Shown here in pieces: positions 8,908-17,437 of a stretch of DNA of 64,000 bases. Position 1 is the stretch's first letter, and the number at the start of each line of letters is the position of its first letter. The DNA comes from Streptomyces iconiensis. Lineage in GTDB: Bacteria; Actinomycetota; Actinomycetes; Streptomycetales; Streptomycetaceae. Under the pieces are notes generated by a model. That model saw only the letters and a program-made list of their open reading frames with translations, did no database searches and was not told the origin of the DNA. A program made the position numbers and the translations under genes. The stretch is taken from assembly GCF_028657195.3 (NCBI RefSeq), contig NZ_JANCPR020000003.1, positions 248,001-312,000 on the forward strand, read 5' to 3'.

Positions 8908-9138
8908 CGCACCGTCACCAAAGCTGGCGGGCCGCCGCGGCGTTCCCTCCGCCTCCCCGCCACCTTTCCCCACCTTCCCGTGAGCCTTCCCTTCTCGTGC
9001 CTGCGCCGCGCCTTTCCCGTGGTCCCGCCCCTCACCCCGCACCGCGCGGGGAACGGATCCGCCGCCCTCCTCCCGTAGCGGCCCGGCTTGACCCACACTG
9101 ACGGGGTACACGGCCAGTGACGCGAGGAGAGGACGGAC

Positions 9139-10062
9139 ATGTCGGAAACGAACGAGCGCCCGGCCGGGGCGCCCGCACCACCCCCCGCACCCGACCGTGT
9201 GGTCGTCGGAGTCGACGGATCCCCGCACTCCCTGCGCGCCCTGGACAGGGCGGCCGACGAGGCCGCACTGCGCGGCACCACCCTTGAGGTGCTGTGCGGC
9301 GGAGTCCCGCCGCGCCGCAGTGTGGTCCCGGAGACCGACAGCGACAGGGAGCGCGCCCGCGAGGCATCACGCGAGGTCGCCGAGGCCGGCGCCAAGCGGG
9401 CACGGGAGCGCAAGCCGGAGCTGGACGTCGTCGCCTCCGGTGTCGCCGAGGCCGCTCCCGACGCGCTCGTCCGCGCGAGCCGCACCGCGGCGCTCACCGT
9501 CATCGGTACCCGTGGACGCGGCGGCTTCCGAGGGCTGCTGGTCGGCTCCGTCAGCCTCCGGCTCGCCGCGCACGCAGCCGGCCCGCTCCTGGTCGTACGG
9601 GGCGAGGAGGCCGAGCCGCCCGACCGGCGGCGCGAGACCGTCGTCGGGCTGAAGTGGGCGGGCGCGACCGAGCCGGTGCGGTTCGCCTTCGAAGAGGCGG
9701 CACGCGACGGATCGCCCCTGCGCGTGGTGCATGCCTGGACGTACCCGACGCTTCCCAGCATCTCGCTCAAGCTCCCGCCCAAGGAGCCGACGGAGGAGAG
9801 CGTGCGGGCCGAGGCGTTCCTCCGCGAGACCGTGGCGCCCTTCCACCGGCAGTACCCCGATGTGCCGCTCACCACCGAGCAGCACCGCGGATCGACGTCC
9901 GAGCACCTGATCGAGCTGAGCGGCAACGCGCGCGTCATCGTGCTCGGAGTCCGCCGCGAGCACCGCCGCCTCGGCCTTCAGGTCGGCCCCGTCGTCAACA
10001 CCGTGCTCCAGCACGCCCGCTGCTCGGTGGCCCTCGTACCGGTACCCGCCTCCACGTCCTGA
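9139..10062 (+). CDS. Universal stress protein with two tandem USP domains
   Basis: 307 residues. USP domain 1 runs from RVVVGVDGSPHSLRALDRA to VIGTRGRGGFRGLLVGSVS, carrying the G-2x-G-9x-G(S/T) ATP-binding signature. Domain 2 (about 160-300) keeps TVVGLKW and VIVLGVRREHRR but its ATP motif is degenerate. Double-domain USPs in actinomycetes are induced by hypoxia and stress. The ATG follows GAGGAGAGGAC. The neighbours (ClpC-like, ferritin-like, alcohol dehydrogenase) fit a general stress region, although nothing proves co-regulation. Confidence 0.9.
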   Translation: MSETNERPAGAPAPPPAPDRVVVGVDGSPHSLRALDRAADEAALRGTTLEVLCGGVPPRRSVVPETDSDRERAREASREVAEAGAKRARERKPELDVVASGVAEAAPDALVRASRTAALTVIGTRGRGGFRGLLVGSVSLRLAAHAAGPLLVVRGEEAEPPDRRRETVVGLKWAGATEPVRFAFEEAARDGSPLRVVHAWTYPTLPSISLKLPPKEPTEESVRAEAFLRETVAPFHRQYPDVPLTTEQHRGSTSEHLIELSGNARVIVLGVRREHRRLGLQVGPVVNTVLQHARCSVALVPVPASTS

Positions 10063-10582
10063 CCCAGCGCCGCCCGTGGTCATGGCCCGTGGCCATGGCC
10101 CCGGGTTACGGGCCCTCCGGCACACGGGCCTCTGGGTCACGGACCCGCCCCAACCTCCCGGGTCACGGACCCCGGGTCACGGACTCCGAGGCTGTGACCC
10201 GCCGCGCCCCGTGCCCTGGCCCCTCCGCGCCTGGCACCCGGCGCCCGTGAAGCCCCGGGGTCGCACCGCCCCACCGTGCCTCGGGCCACGAGGGGCCGCC
10301 CCCGAACCCCGTAACCCGGGGCGCAGCCCTCCGCATCATGCTTCGGGGCCGCGCCCCGGACCCCGTGTCGCAGGCCAGGGGGCCTGAACTCCGGGTCCGG
10401 GGCCCTGTGGTCTGAACTCCGGCCGCCGTTGGAGGATCAGCCCACGTGGCGGGGGGCGATCGTGTGTCTATGTACGATAGAACGGCTTTCGCAACGCGCG
10501 TAGAGTCCGGCGCGGTCCTGGTCAGGGCCATGCAATGCAATGACGCACGATGCATCAGAGATCCAGGCACGGAGCCCCATCC
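10063..10582. other. 520-bp intergenic region with GC-rich degenerate repeats and promoter of the NCS1 permease
   Basis: From about 10120 to 10200 the motif GGGTCACGGACYCC recurs, and GGGGCCGCGCCCCGGACCCCG-like palindromic pieces follow to about 10400. No open frame here has family similarity. The last 130 bp are less GC-rich: CTATGTACGATAG at 10468-10480 contains a possible -10 element (TACGAT) and a small dyad (CTAT/ATAG). This is the likely promoter of the downstream permease. I see no recognisable riboswitch. Confidence 0.4.
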
Positions 10583-12118
10583 ATGGCAGCTTCACCCGGC
10601 GTGTCCAGCGCCTCCGACGCCGTACAGGCGTCCTCCCACGCAGCGCCCTCGGCCGAGCCGGTCGAGGAGACGATCGAGACCCGCGGCATCGAGCCCGTGC
10701 CCGACAACGAACGGCGGGGCAGAGCCCGGGAGCTGTTCCCCACCTGGGTGGCGACCAACATCAGCGTGCTGCTGCTGACGATGGGCGCGGGGCTGGTGGT
10801 CTTCAACGGCCTCAACTTCTGGCAGGTGCTGTTCGCCGCGGCGCTCGCCGGCACGCTCTCCTTCGGCCTGGTCGGTCTGCTCGCCGTTTCCGGCAAGTGG
10901 GGCGGTGCGCCCGGCGCGATGCTCTCGCGCGCGACCTTCGGCGTACGGGGCAACTACTTCCCGGGCATGATCCTGTGGGTCGCCCGCTTCGGCTGGGAGA
11001 CCATCAACGCCGTCACCGGCGCCTATGCCGTGCTCACGGTGCTCGACCTGCTCTTCGGCGTGCAGAGCAACACCCCACTGATCGTCGTCACCCTGCTGGC
11101 CTTCGTCGGGGTGACGTTCCTGGTCAGCGGCATGGGCCGCAAGGTGCTCCACATCTGCAACACCTGGTCGACCTACCTCTTCGGGCTCTTCACCGTGCTC
11201 GTGCTGGTCTACCTCGTCGGCACCATGGACTGGGGCGCGGTCTTCTCCAAGCCGGCGGGCGGCACGGCGATGCTGATCGCGGGCATCGGCACCATCGCGG
11301 CGGGCGGCATCAGCTGGATCCCGACGGGACCCGACTTCGCCCGCTATCTGCCGCACAGCGTCTCCGGCAAGAGCATCTTCGGCGTGACCATCTCGGGCGC
11401 CCTGCTCGCGCTGGTGCCCATGGTGCTGATGGGCGGCGTGGTCTCCTTCCAGTCACCCGCGCTGGCCAAGACGAACGACCCGGTCTCGTTCCTCGGCGAC
11501 GCGCTGCCGCTGTGGCTCGCCGTGCCGTACCTGCTCATCGCGCTGATCGGCATGGTGCTGATCAACAGCCTGTCGATGTACTCGGCCGGGTTCACGGCGC
11601 AGACCATGGGCGTACGCCTGCCGCGGGCCTCTGCCGTCAGCATCAACGCGGTCATCAGCCTCGTCGGCGGGCTGCTGCTGATGCTCGTCGCCAAGAGCTT
11701 CTACGGCTCGTTCATCTCCTTCCTCTCGCTGCTCGCCGTCTCCTTCTCCGCCTGGGTCGGGGTGTACGGGATCGACATGCTGCGGCGCCGGAACAGGGCG
11801 GTCCGCTACCACCCCGAGGGACTGCTCGACCTCTCGCCCACCAGCCGGTACTGGTACAAGGGCGGCTACTGCTGGCAGGCCATGACCGCCTGGGGCTTCG
11901 CCCTTCTGCTCGGTCTCGGCTTCACCAAGGTCGACTGGTTCACCGGTCCCTTCGTCTCCACCTGGATCGGCGAGAACGGTCTGGGCTGGGCCGCGACCGC
12001 GCTGGTCGCCGCCGTGCTCTTCGCCGTACTCCCCGCGCCTCGCGAGCAGGACGGGACCGAGCAGGACGGGACCGGGCAGGCCGCAGCCGGGCGGGGCGGG
12101 CTGAGCGAGCGGGCGTGA
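10583..12118 (+). CDS. NCS1-family nucleobase permease (cytosine/purine permease, CodB-like)
   Basis: 511 residues with about 12 hydrophobic segments. The N-terminus has the TIETRGIEPVPDNER motif seen before TM1 in CodB-like NCS1 carriers. TM1 (FPTWVATNISVLLLTMGAGL), the GGISWIPTGPDFARYLP loop and a NSLSMYSAGFTAQTMG segment fit nucleobase:cation symporter 1. The ATG at 10583 has GGAG 8 nt upstream; an in-frame ATG at 10550 is less well placed. Substrate may be cytosine, another pyrimidine or a purine. The C-terminal tail is hydrophilic and repetitive (EQDGTEQDGTG). A paralogue sharing the same N-terminal motif occurs at 51184-52776. Confidence 0.9.
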   Translation: MAASPGVSSASDAVQASSHAAPSAEPVEETIETRGIEPVPDNERRGRARELFPTWVATNISVLLLTMGAGLVVFNGLNFWQVLFAAALAGTLSFGLVGLLAVSGKWGGAPGAMLSRATFGVRGNYFPGMILWVARFGWETINAVTGAYAVLTVLDLLFGVQSNTPLIVVTLLAFVGVTFLVSGMGRKVLHICNTWSTYLFGLFTVLVLVYLVGTMDWGAVFSKPAGGTAMLIAGIGTIAAGGISWIPTGPDFARYLPHSVSGKSIFGVTISGALLALVPMVLMGGVVSFQSPALAKTNDPVSFLGDALPLWLAVPYLLIALIGMVLINSLSMYSAGFTAQTMGVRLPRASAVSINAVISLVGGLLLMLVAKSFYGSFISFLSLLAVSFSAWVGVYGIDMLRRRNRAVRYHPEGLLDLSPTSRYWYKGGYCWQAMTAWGFALLLGLGFTKVDWFTGPFVSTWIGENGLGWAATALVAAVLFAVLPAPREQDGTEQDGTGQAAAGRGGLSERA

Positions 12119-12326
12119 GCCGGCCGGGCGGCCGGGGCGACCAGGGGTAGGTCTCTCGGCGTGTGCTCCGGGGCTGTGTGTGCGTGAATGGGCAGGGGAA
12201 GCCGCAGGTACACGCACCAGAGAACGCGGAAGCCTCCACGGCACGCGGAAGCCGCGGAGGACCGCCGAGCACGCCGAGAATGCCGAGCACGCCGGCATGC
12301 AGCCCCGAGCCAGCGGAGGTCGCACC

Positions 12327-13160
12327 GTGAGCAACGCAGCCGTCCCCGCCGTCACCCTGAACAACGGCATCACCATGCCGCAGCTGGGCTTCGGTGTCTT
12401 CCAGGTCCCCGACGACGAGGCGGCGAGCGCCGTCACTTCCGCGCTGGAGGCCGGGTACCGGAGCATCGACACCGCGACGCTGTACGAGAACGAGGGGGGC
12501 ACGGGCCGCGCGCTGGCCGAGTCGGGCATCCCGCGCGACGAGCTGTTCGTGACCACCAAGCTGTGGAACACCGATCAGGGCTACGACCAGGCACTGCGCG
12601 CCGTCGACGCCTCCCTCGAACGGCTCGGTCTCGACCACGTCGATCTCTATCTGATCCACTGGCCCGTGCCCACGCAGGACAGGTACGTGGAGACCTGGAA
12701 GGCGCTGGAGGAGATCTACGCCGACGGCCGGGCGCGGGCCATCGGTGTCTCCAACTTCAATCCCGAGCACGTCCAGCGGCTCTTCGACGAGAGCGGTGTC
12801 GTTCCCGCCGTCAACCAGATCGAGCTGCACCCGCGCCTCCAGCAGGACGCGCTGCGCGTCTTCGACGCCGACAACGGCGTCGTCACCGAGGCGTGGTCAC
12901 CGCTCGGACGCGGCAACGGCGTGCTGGACGACCCGGCGGTCACCCGGCTGGCCCGTAAGCACGACAGGACCCCGGCCCAGGTCGTGCTGCGCTGGCACCT
13001 CCAGCTCGGCAATGTCGTCATCCCGAAGTCGGCCACGCCCTCCCGTATGAGGGAGAACCTCGACGTGTTCGACTTCGCGCTGGACGACGAGGACATGGGC
13101 GCGATCCGCCGGCTGGAGACCGGAGCGCGCGTCGGTCCCGACCCGGCCGCGCTCGTCTGA
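12327..13160 (+). CDS. Aldo/keto reductase (2,5-diketo-D-gluconate reductase-like)
   Basis: 277 residues covering a complete AKR barrel. The catalytic tetrad is visible as Asp in SIDTATLYENEGGTG with the Tyr three residues later, Lys in FVTTKLW and His in LIHWPVP. The NADPH-binding C-terminal signature IPKSATPSRMRENL is present. The GTG at 12327 is chosen because GGAGG precedes it by 8 nt; the upstream in-frame extension from 12180 is a low-complexity repeat (AEHAENAEHAG) and is probably untranslated. The stop is 5 nt before a HIT-family gene. Confidence 0.92.
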   Translation: MSNAAVPAVTLNNGITMPQLGFGVFQVPDDEAASAVTSALEAGYRSIDTATLYENEGGTGRALAESGIPRDELFVTTKLWNTDQGYDQALRAVDASLERLGLDHVDLYLIHWPVPTQDRYVETWKALEEIYADGRARAIGVSNFNPEHVQRLFDESGVVPAVNQIELHPRLQQDALRVFDADNGVVTEAWSPLGRGNGVLDDPAVTRLARKHDRTPAQVVLRWHLQLGNVVIPKSATPSRMRENLDVFDFALDDEDMGAIRRLETGARVGPDPAALV

Positions 13161-13165
13161 CCGCC

Positions 13166-13657
13166 ATGGAAGCGGACGCGGAGAGGGAAGCGGAAGCGGA
13201 GATGACAGCCGACGTGGAGACGGCGACGGACGCGGAGACGACAGTGGACGCGGACTGCGTCTTCTGCCGGATCATCAACGGTGAGCTGCCCGCCTACCGT
13301 GTGCACGAGGACGGAGCGGCCGTCGCCTTCCTGGACCGGCGCCCCCTCTTCCACGGTCACACCCTGGTCGTGGCACGGTCCCATGTGGAGACGCTGACGG
13401 ATCTGCCGGAGGAATCCGTCGGCTCGTACTTCAGGGCGCTGCGCCGCGTCACCGGCGCTGTGGAGCGGGGCATGGAGGCGGCCGGTTCCTTCGTCGCCGA
13501 GAACAACCGCGTCAGCCAGTCCGTGCCGCATCTGCACTTCCACGTGGTGCCCCGCGAGTACAAGGACGGCCTGCGCGGCTTCTTCTGGCCCCGTTCGCAG
13601 TACGCGGACGAAACGGAGGCGCGCAGGGTCGCCGCGCGCATCCGCGCCGAGATCTGA
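13166..13657 (+). CDS. HIT-family nucleotide hydrolase/transferase
   Basis: 163 residues as called. The HIT domain starts at DCVFCRIINGELPAYRV and ends with the active-site histidine triad HLHFHVVP near residue 119. The family acts on dinucleoside polyphosphates and nucleotide adducts. The first 30 residues are an acidic Glu/Ala/Asp repeat (MEADAEREAEAE, ADVETATDAETT) not found in normal HIT proteins. The true start may be the ATG at 13202, just behind a GGAAGCGGAG purine run. The gap to the upstream reductase is only 5 nt, so coupling is likely. Confidence 0.88.
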   Translation: MEADAEREAEAEMTADVETATDAETTVDADCVFCRIINGELPAYRVHEDGAAVAFLDRRPLFHGHTLVVARSHVETLTDLPEESVGSYFRALRRVTGAVERGMEAAGSFVAENNRVSQSVPHLHFHVVPREYKDGLRGFFWPRSQYADETEARRVAARIRAEI

Positions 13658-13677
13658 CCCCGGGCTCTCGGGCCCCC

Positions 13678-13700
13678 GGGCCCCGCCCCCCCCGGGGCCC
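13678..13700. terminator. GC hairpin between convergent HIT and ligase genes
   Basis: GGGCCCC at 13678-13684 pairs with GGGGCCC at 13694-13700 around a C-rich 9-nt loop. It sits midway in the 78-bp gap between two convergent genes and can serve both strands. The stem is short. Confidence 0.5.
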
Positions 13701-13735
13701 TCGGCTGTCCCCGCGCCCCGGCACGCAAGGGCCTC

Positions 13736-15271
13736 TCACCGCAGGAGCGCTGTCACCGACTCCACGGTGTCGGCCTCCTCGGGGCGCTTGTCCTCGCGGT
13801 AGCGGACGACGCGGGCGAAGCGGAGGGTGACGCCCTCGGGGTAGCGCGTGGAGCGCTGGACCCCGTCGAGCGCGATCTCCACGACCAGCTCGGGCCGCAC
13901 CCACACACCCCACGGCTCCTCGGCGGTTGCCAGTTCCCGCAGCCGCTCCGTCTGCCAGGCCAGCAGCACATCGGTGAGGCCCTTGAAGGTCTTGCCGAGC
14001 ATGGCGAACGTGCCGTCGGCGCGGCGGGCACCCAGGTGCAGGTTGGAGAGCTTGCCCGCGCGCCGCCCGTGCCCCCACTCCGCGCCGAGCACCACGAGGT
14101 CCAGCGTGTGCACGGGCTTCACCTTCAGCCACGAGGCGCCCCGCCGCCCCGCCGTGTACGCCGACTCCAGCCCCTTGACCACCACGCCCTCGTGCCCACG
14201 CGTGAGTACCTCTTCCGCGAACTGCCGTGCTGCGGCGCGGACTTCGCTGTCGCCCGGGTCCGGGACCGCGAGGCGCCGTACGCGCAGCTCCGTGGGCAGG
14301 GCCTCGGCGAGCGCGGCGTGCCGCTCGACGGCCGGCAGGTCCAGCAGTTCGTGCCCGTCGAGCGAGAGCAGGTCGAAGAAGACGGGCGAGAGGGGGAGTT
14401 CGCTGCTCGCGCCCGCCACGTCGAGCCGGGAGGCGACACGCCCCGAGACCTCCTGGAACGGGCGCGGCCACCCGTCGGACCGCAGCGCGATCACCTCGCC
14501 GTCCAGCACGGTGCGCCCCGCCGAGATGCGCCGCGCGGCAGCGGTCACCTCCGGCAGCCTGTCGGTGACCTCGTCGAGGGTGCGGGTGTAGACCCGTACG
14601 TCGTCGCCGTCCTTGTGCACCTGGACCCTGATCCCGTCGAGCTTCTCCTCGACGGCGCACGGGCCGAGCTTGTCCAGCGCCTCGTCCAGGTCCTTCGCGG
14701 TGTGCGCGAGCATCGGCAGCACCGGGCGCCCCACCTCCAGCCGGAACCGGCCCAGTGCCGAGGGGCCCTCGGCCAGCAGCGCCTGTGCGACGGCGCCGAG
14801 CGAGCCGCCCAGCATCACAGCGCGCCGCACCTCGCCGGGCTCGGCGCCCACGGCCGATGCCAGCCCCTCGACGGCGAAGGCGTCCAGCGCGCCCTGCCGC
14901 AGCTCGCCACCGATCAGCCGGACGAGGAACCGCTGCTCCTCCTCCGTCGCCGCCGCCATCAGCTCGCCGACCAGCCGCCTGCGCTCGCCCTGCGCGCCCT
15001 TGCCCGCGACGGCCGCGATCCGGTCGAGCGCCGCGTCCACGTCCGCGATGGTGAGCACAGGGTCGGCGGCGGGTGCGGGCGGTTCGCGCAGCGCACTCCA
15101 GCCGACCCCCGTTCTGCGCTGGGGGAGCCGCCCGGCGAGGTAGGTGACCACCACCGGTACCTCGCCCGGGTCGGCCCGCCGGAAGAGCGCGGCCAGCAGC
15201 GCCACCTTCTCCGTGCGCGCCGGGGACTCGGTGATCTCGCGGGACGTACGGGCGATATCGGCCAGCAGCAT
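13736..15271 (-). CDS. ATP-dependent DNA ligase (LigB-type)
   Basis: 511 residues. An N-terminal DNA-binding domain (MLLADIARTSREITESP, then LVRLIGGELRQGALD) is followed by the nucleotidyltransferase domain with adenylation motif EEKLDGIRVQVHKDG (Lys near 213). Motif IV/V residues lie in EGVVVKGLES and ASWLKVKPVHTLDLVVLGAE, and the OB domain ends in RFARVVRYREDK. This is the archaeal/LigB-type layout found in actinomycetes beside the essential NAD ligase. The ATG at 15271 (MLLADIA) is chosen because relatives begin there; upstream in-frame starts add low-complexity sequence. It is divergent from a second ATP ligase. Confidence 0.93.
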   Translation of the reverse strand: MLLADIARTSREITESPARTEKVALLAALFRRADPGEVPVVVTYLAGRLPQRRTGVGWSALREPPAPAADPVLTIADVDAALDRIAAVAGKGAQGERRRLVGELMAAATEEEQRFLVRLIGGELRQGALDAFAVEGLASAVGAEPGEVRRAVMLGGSLGAVAQALLAEGPSALGRFRLEVGRPVLPMLAHTAKDLDEALDKLGPCAVEEKLDGIRVQVHKDGDDVRVYTRTLDEVTDRLPEVTAAARRISAGRTVLDGEVIALRSDGWPRPFQEVSGRVASRLDVAGASSELPLSPVFFDLLSLDGHELLDLPAVERHAALAEALPTELRVRRLAVPDPGDSEVRAAARQFAEEVLTRGHEGVVVKGLESAYTAGRRGASWLKVKPVHTLDLVVLGAEWGHGRRAGKLSNLHLGARRADGTFAMLGKTFKGLTDVLLAWQTERLRELATAEEPWGVWVRPELVVEIALDGVQRSTRYPEGVTLRFARVVRYREDKRPEEADTVESVTALLR

Positions 15272-15547
15272 GGCCTCATGGTCACCCAGGAAGCCCGCCT
15301 CCGCAGCGCTCGCGCGAGACCCCGCGGACATCCACGCGGCACCCCGTAACTCCGGCCCCCGGTAACTCCGGCCCCCGGTACTCGGGCACCGCGTAACGCC
15401 GGCAGCGCGCCACGGGCCCATGCCCCGCCGGTCCCGTGCGCCCACCGCCGGTGTTCCCCGTGTCGCACCGCCGCCGGCGCTCCCGGTGCCGCACCACCGG
15501 CGGCGCTCCCCGCGCGCTTCCGTTGCCCGCCGCGCAGAATCGGGACC
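15272..15547. other. Intergenic region between divergent DNA ligase genes, with direct repeats
   Basis: The motif GTAACTCCGGCCCCCG occurs at about 15346 and 15362 with a third degenerate copy. CACCGCCGG(C/T)G-type repeats follow at 15440-15500. Promoters for both ligases must lie here, but I cannot pick -10/-35 elements with confidence. Confidence 0.4.
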
Positions 15548-16615
15548 GTGGATCTTCCGGTCATGCCGCCCGTGAAACCGATGCTCGCCAAGCCCGTCTC
15601 CCGTATCCCCGAGGGCATGCAGTACGAGGCCAAGTGGGACGGTTTCCGCTGCGTCCTCTTCCGGGACGGCGACGAGGTCGCGCTGGGCAGCCGCACCGGC
15701 AAGTCCCTGAGCCGGTACTTCCCCGAACTGGTCACCGGGCTGCGCGCGCTGCTGCCAGAGCGGTGCGTGCTCGACGGCGAGATCGTCGTACCCGTGGAGG
15801 GGAGGCTGGACTTCGAGACGCTCCAGGCCCGTATCCACCCGGCCGCCTCCCGGGTGCGGATGCTGGCGGAGACGACCCCGGCGGCCTTCGTCGCCTTCGA
15901 CCTGCTGGCGCTCGGCGACCTCGGGACCATGGATCTGCCGCTGTCCGAGCGGCGGCAGGCCCTGGCGAACGCGCTGCAGGGGACGCGGCACCCGCTCTAC
16001 CTGGCGCCGGTGACCTACGACGCCGAGCTGGCGGCCGAGTGGTTCGCGCGCTACGAGGGCGCTGGGCTGGACGGAGTGATCGCCAAGCGCCCCGAGCTGC
16101 CGTACAGGCCGGGGGAGCGGGTGATGCTGAAGATCAAGCACGAGCGCACGGCCGACTGCGTCCTGGCGGGACTGCGCGCGCACAAGAGCGATGCGCGGGC
16201 CGTCGGCTCCCTGCTGCTGGGGCTCTACAACGAGGAGGGCACGCTCCAGTACGTGGGCGCCTCCTCGTCCTTCCCCGCCGCGCGCAGGCGGGCGCTGCAC
16301 GAGGAGCTGGAGCCGCTGCGCACCGGCCACCCCGAAGAGCACCCCTGGGCACGCTGGCGGGAGGAGGAGGCGCACGAGGAGGGCAGGATGCCGGGGGCGC
16401 CGAGCAGATGGAGCGGCAAGAAGGACGCGTCCTGGGTGCCCCTGCGCCCCGAGCGGGTGTGTGAGGTGGCGTACGACCACATGGAGGGCGACCGCTTCCG
16501 GCACACCGTCCTCTTCCGCCGCTGGCGCCCCGACCGCGACCCGCGCTCGTGCACGTACGAGCAGCTCGAAGAGCCCGTGCGCTTCGACCTGGCCGAGGCG
16601 CTCGGCGGCCGTTGA
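15548..16615 (+). CDS. ATP-dependent DNA ligase (LigC-type, NHEJ-associated family)
   Basis: 355 residues. The adenylation motif is YEAKWDGFRCVLFRDG (Lys near 29), with LDGEIVVP, motif IV GLDGVIAKRPELPYRPGER and motif V VMLKIKHERTADCVL, followed by an OB-fold C-terminus (VCEVAYDHMEGDRFRHTV). The short two-domain architecture without polymerase or nuclease domains matches bacterial LigC, which has a backup role in end-joining or base-excision repair. The start is GTG at 15548. No Ku gene is visible nearby. It is divergent from the LigB-type gene. Confidence 0.92.
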   Translation: MDLPVMPPVKPMLAKPVSRIPEGMQYEAKWDGFRCVLFRDGDEVALGSRTGKSLSRYFPELVTGLRALLPERCVLDGEIVVPVEGRLDFETLQARIHPAASRVRMLAETTPAAFVAFDLLALGDLGTMDLPLSERRQALANALQGTRHPLYLAPVTYDAELAAEWFARYEGAGLDGVIAKRPELPYRPGERVMLKIKHERTADCVLAGLRAHKSDARAVGSLLLGLYNEEGTLQYVGASSSFPAARRRALHEELEPLRTGHPEEHPWARWREEEAHEEGRMPGAPSRWSGKKDASWVPLRPERVCEVAYDHMEGDRFRHTVLFRRWRPDRDPRSCTYEQLEEPVRFDLAEALGGR

Positions 16616-16659
16616 GGCGCGGGGCAGCCTGGGCGCGGTCGGCGCTGCCGCGGCAGCGC

Positions 16660-17295
16660 TCAGACGCCGGCGCTCGCCGCCGGCCGGGGTTCGGGCAGCC
16701 CGGCGCCCAGTGCGGCGAAGCACTCGTCGAGCATGGCCAGCAGCTCATCGGCCGAGGATTCGGGGTCCCAGGTGCGGATGGAGGCGCGCAGCGCGGTCAG
16801 CCCCGCGCCCGCGACCAGCCGGGGGTAGAGCGCGTCGGCGGTCAGCCGGGTGCGGGCCGCGACGGCTTCGGTGAGCGCTTCTGCCATATGGCTGTTGCTG
16901 TGCACGAGCTTGGGGACCAGCTCCGGATATGCCTGCAGCAGGCGCCGCCGCTCGCGCCAGCCCGCGTCGGCTACCAGCGCGGGGATGGCCGTACGGAGGG
17001 TCTGGCGCAGGGCTTCGAGCGGAGGTTCGGACTCGGGGCGCGCGGCGAGCAGCTCGACGAGCTGGCCCGTGAGCCGGTGGTCCCAGTCGAAGACGGCGTC
17101 GTCCTTGGTGTCGAAGTAGTTGAAGAACGTACGCGGGGAGACTCCGGCCGCCTCGCAGATGTCATGCACCGTGACGGCCGAGGGGCCGCGCTCCAGATAG
17201 AGACGGACGGCGGCACCGCGCAGGGCGGTGCGGGTCTCCATCTTCTTCCGCTCCCGGAGCCCGCCGGCGGCGGCTGCGGTGGGGTCTGCGGCCAT
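16660..17295 (-). CDS. TetR-family transcriptional regulator
   Basis: 211 residues. The N-terminal HTH is TALRGAAVRLYLERG, followed by TVHDICEAAGVSPRTFFNYF (recognition helix about 43-62), and the C-terminus is the TetR_C_17-like all-helical domain (WDPESSADELLAMLDECFAALG). The ATG at 17295 has GGGGAGCAGAG upstream. It is divergent from a multidrug-type membrane protein, with dyads in between, so it probably represses that gene. Confidence 0.92.
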   Translation of the reverse strand: MAADPTAAAAGGLRERKKMETRTALRGAAVRLYLERGPSAVTVHDICEAAGVSPRTFFNYFDTKDDAVFDWDHRLTGQLVELLAARPESEPPLEALRQTLRTAIPALVADAGWRERRRLLQAYPELVPKLVHSNSHMAEALTEAVAARTRLTADALYPRLVAGAGLTALRASIRTWDPESSADELLAMLDECFAALGAGLPEPRPAASAGV

Positions 17296-17347
17296 CTCTG
17301 CTCCCCGTTCGGTGCCTCTCCATGCGCTCCCTACAGTAATGCATTTT

Positions 17348-17380
17348 TGCAGCACTGCACCTTTCTGTTAGCGTTGCTAA
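17348..17380. promoter_or_regulatory. Putative TetR operators between regulator and membrane protein
   Basis: Two perfect small dyads are seen in an unusually AT-rich stretch: TGCAGCACTGCA at 17348-17359 (arms TGCAG/CTGCA) and TTAGCGTTGCTAA at 17368-17380 (arms TTAGC/GCTAA, 3-bp spacer). They lie about 53-75 bp from the TetR start and 58-90 bp from the divergent gene. Confidence 0.55.
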
Positions 17381-17437
17381 TCATTGCCCATGCCACCTAT
17401 TGGGCTGACGTCGTAACCAGGGAGGCGGACCACGTCC

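Noticed and set aside
12180..12326. N-terminal extension of the aldo/keto reductase from ATG-like starts at 12180
   Set aside because: The extension is encoded by short GCCGAGCACGCC repeats and lacks homology; GTG 12327 has a strong GGAGG and matches family starts.
13736..16723. A 995-codon leftward frame extending the LigB-type ligase across the neighbouring ligase
   Set aside because: Sequence upstream of 15271 is antisense to the LigC-type gene, which has all ligase motifs and better codon bias.
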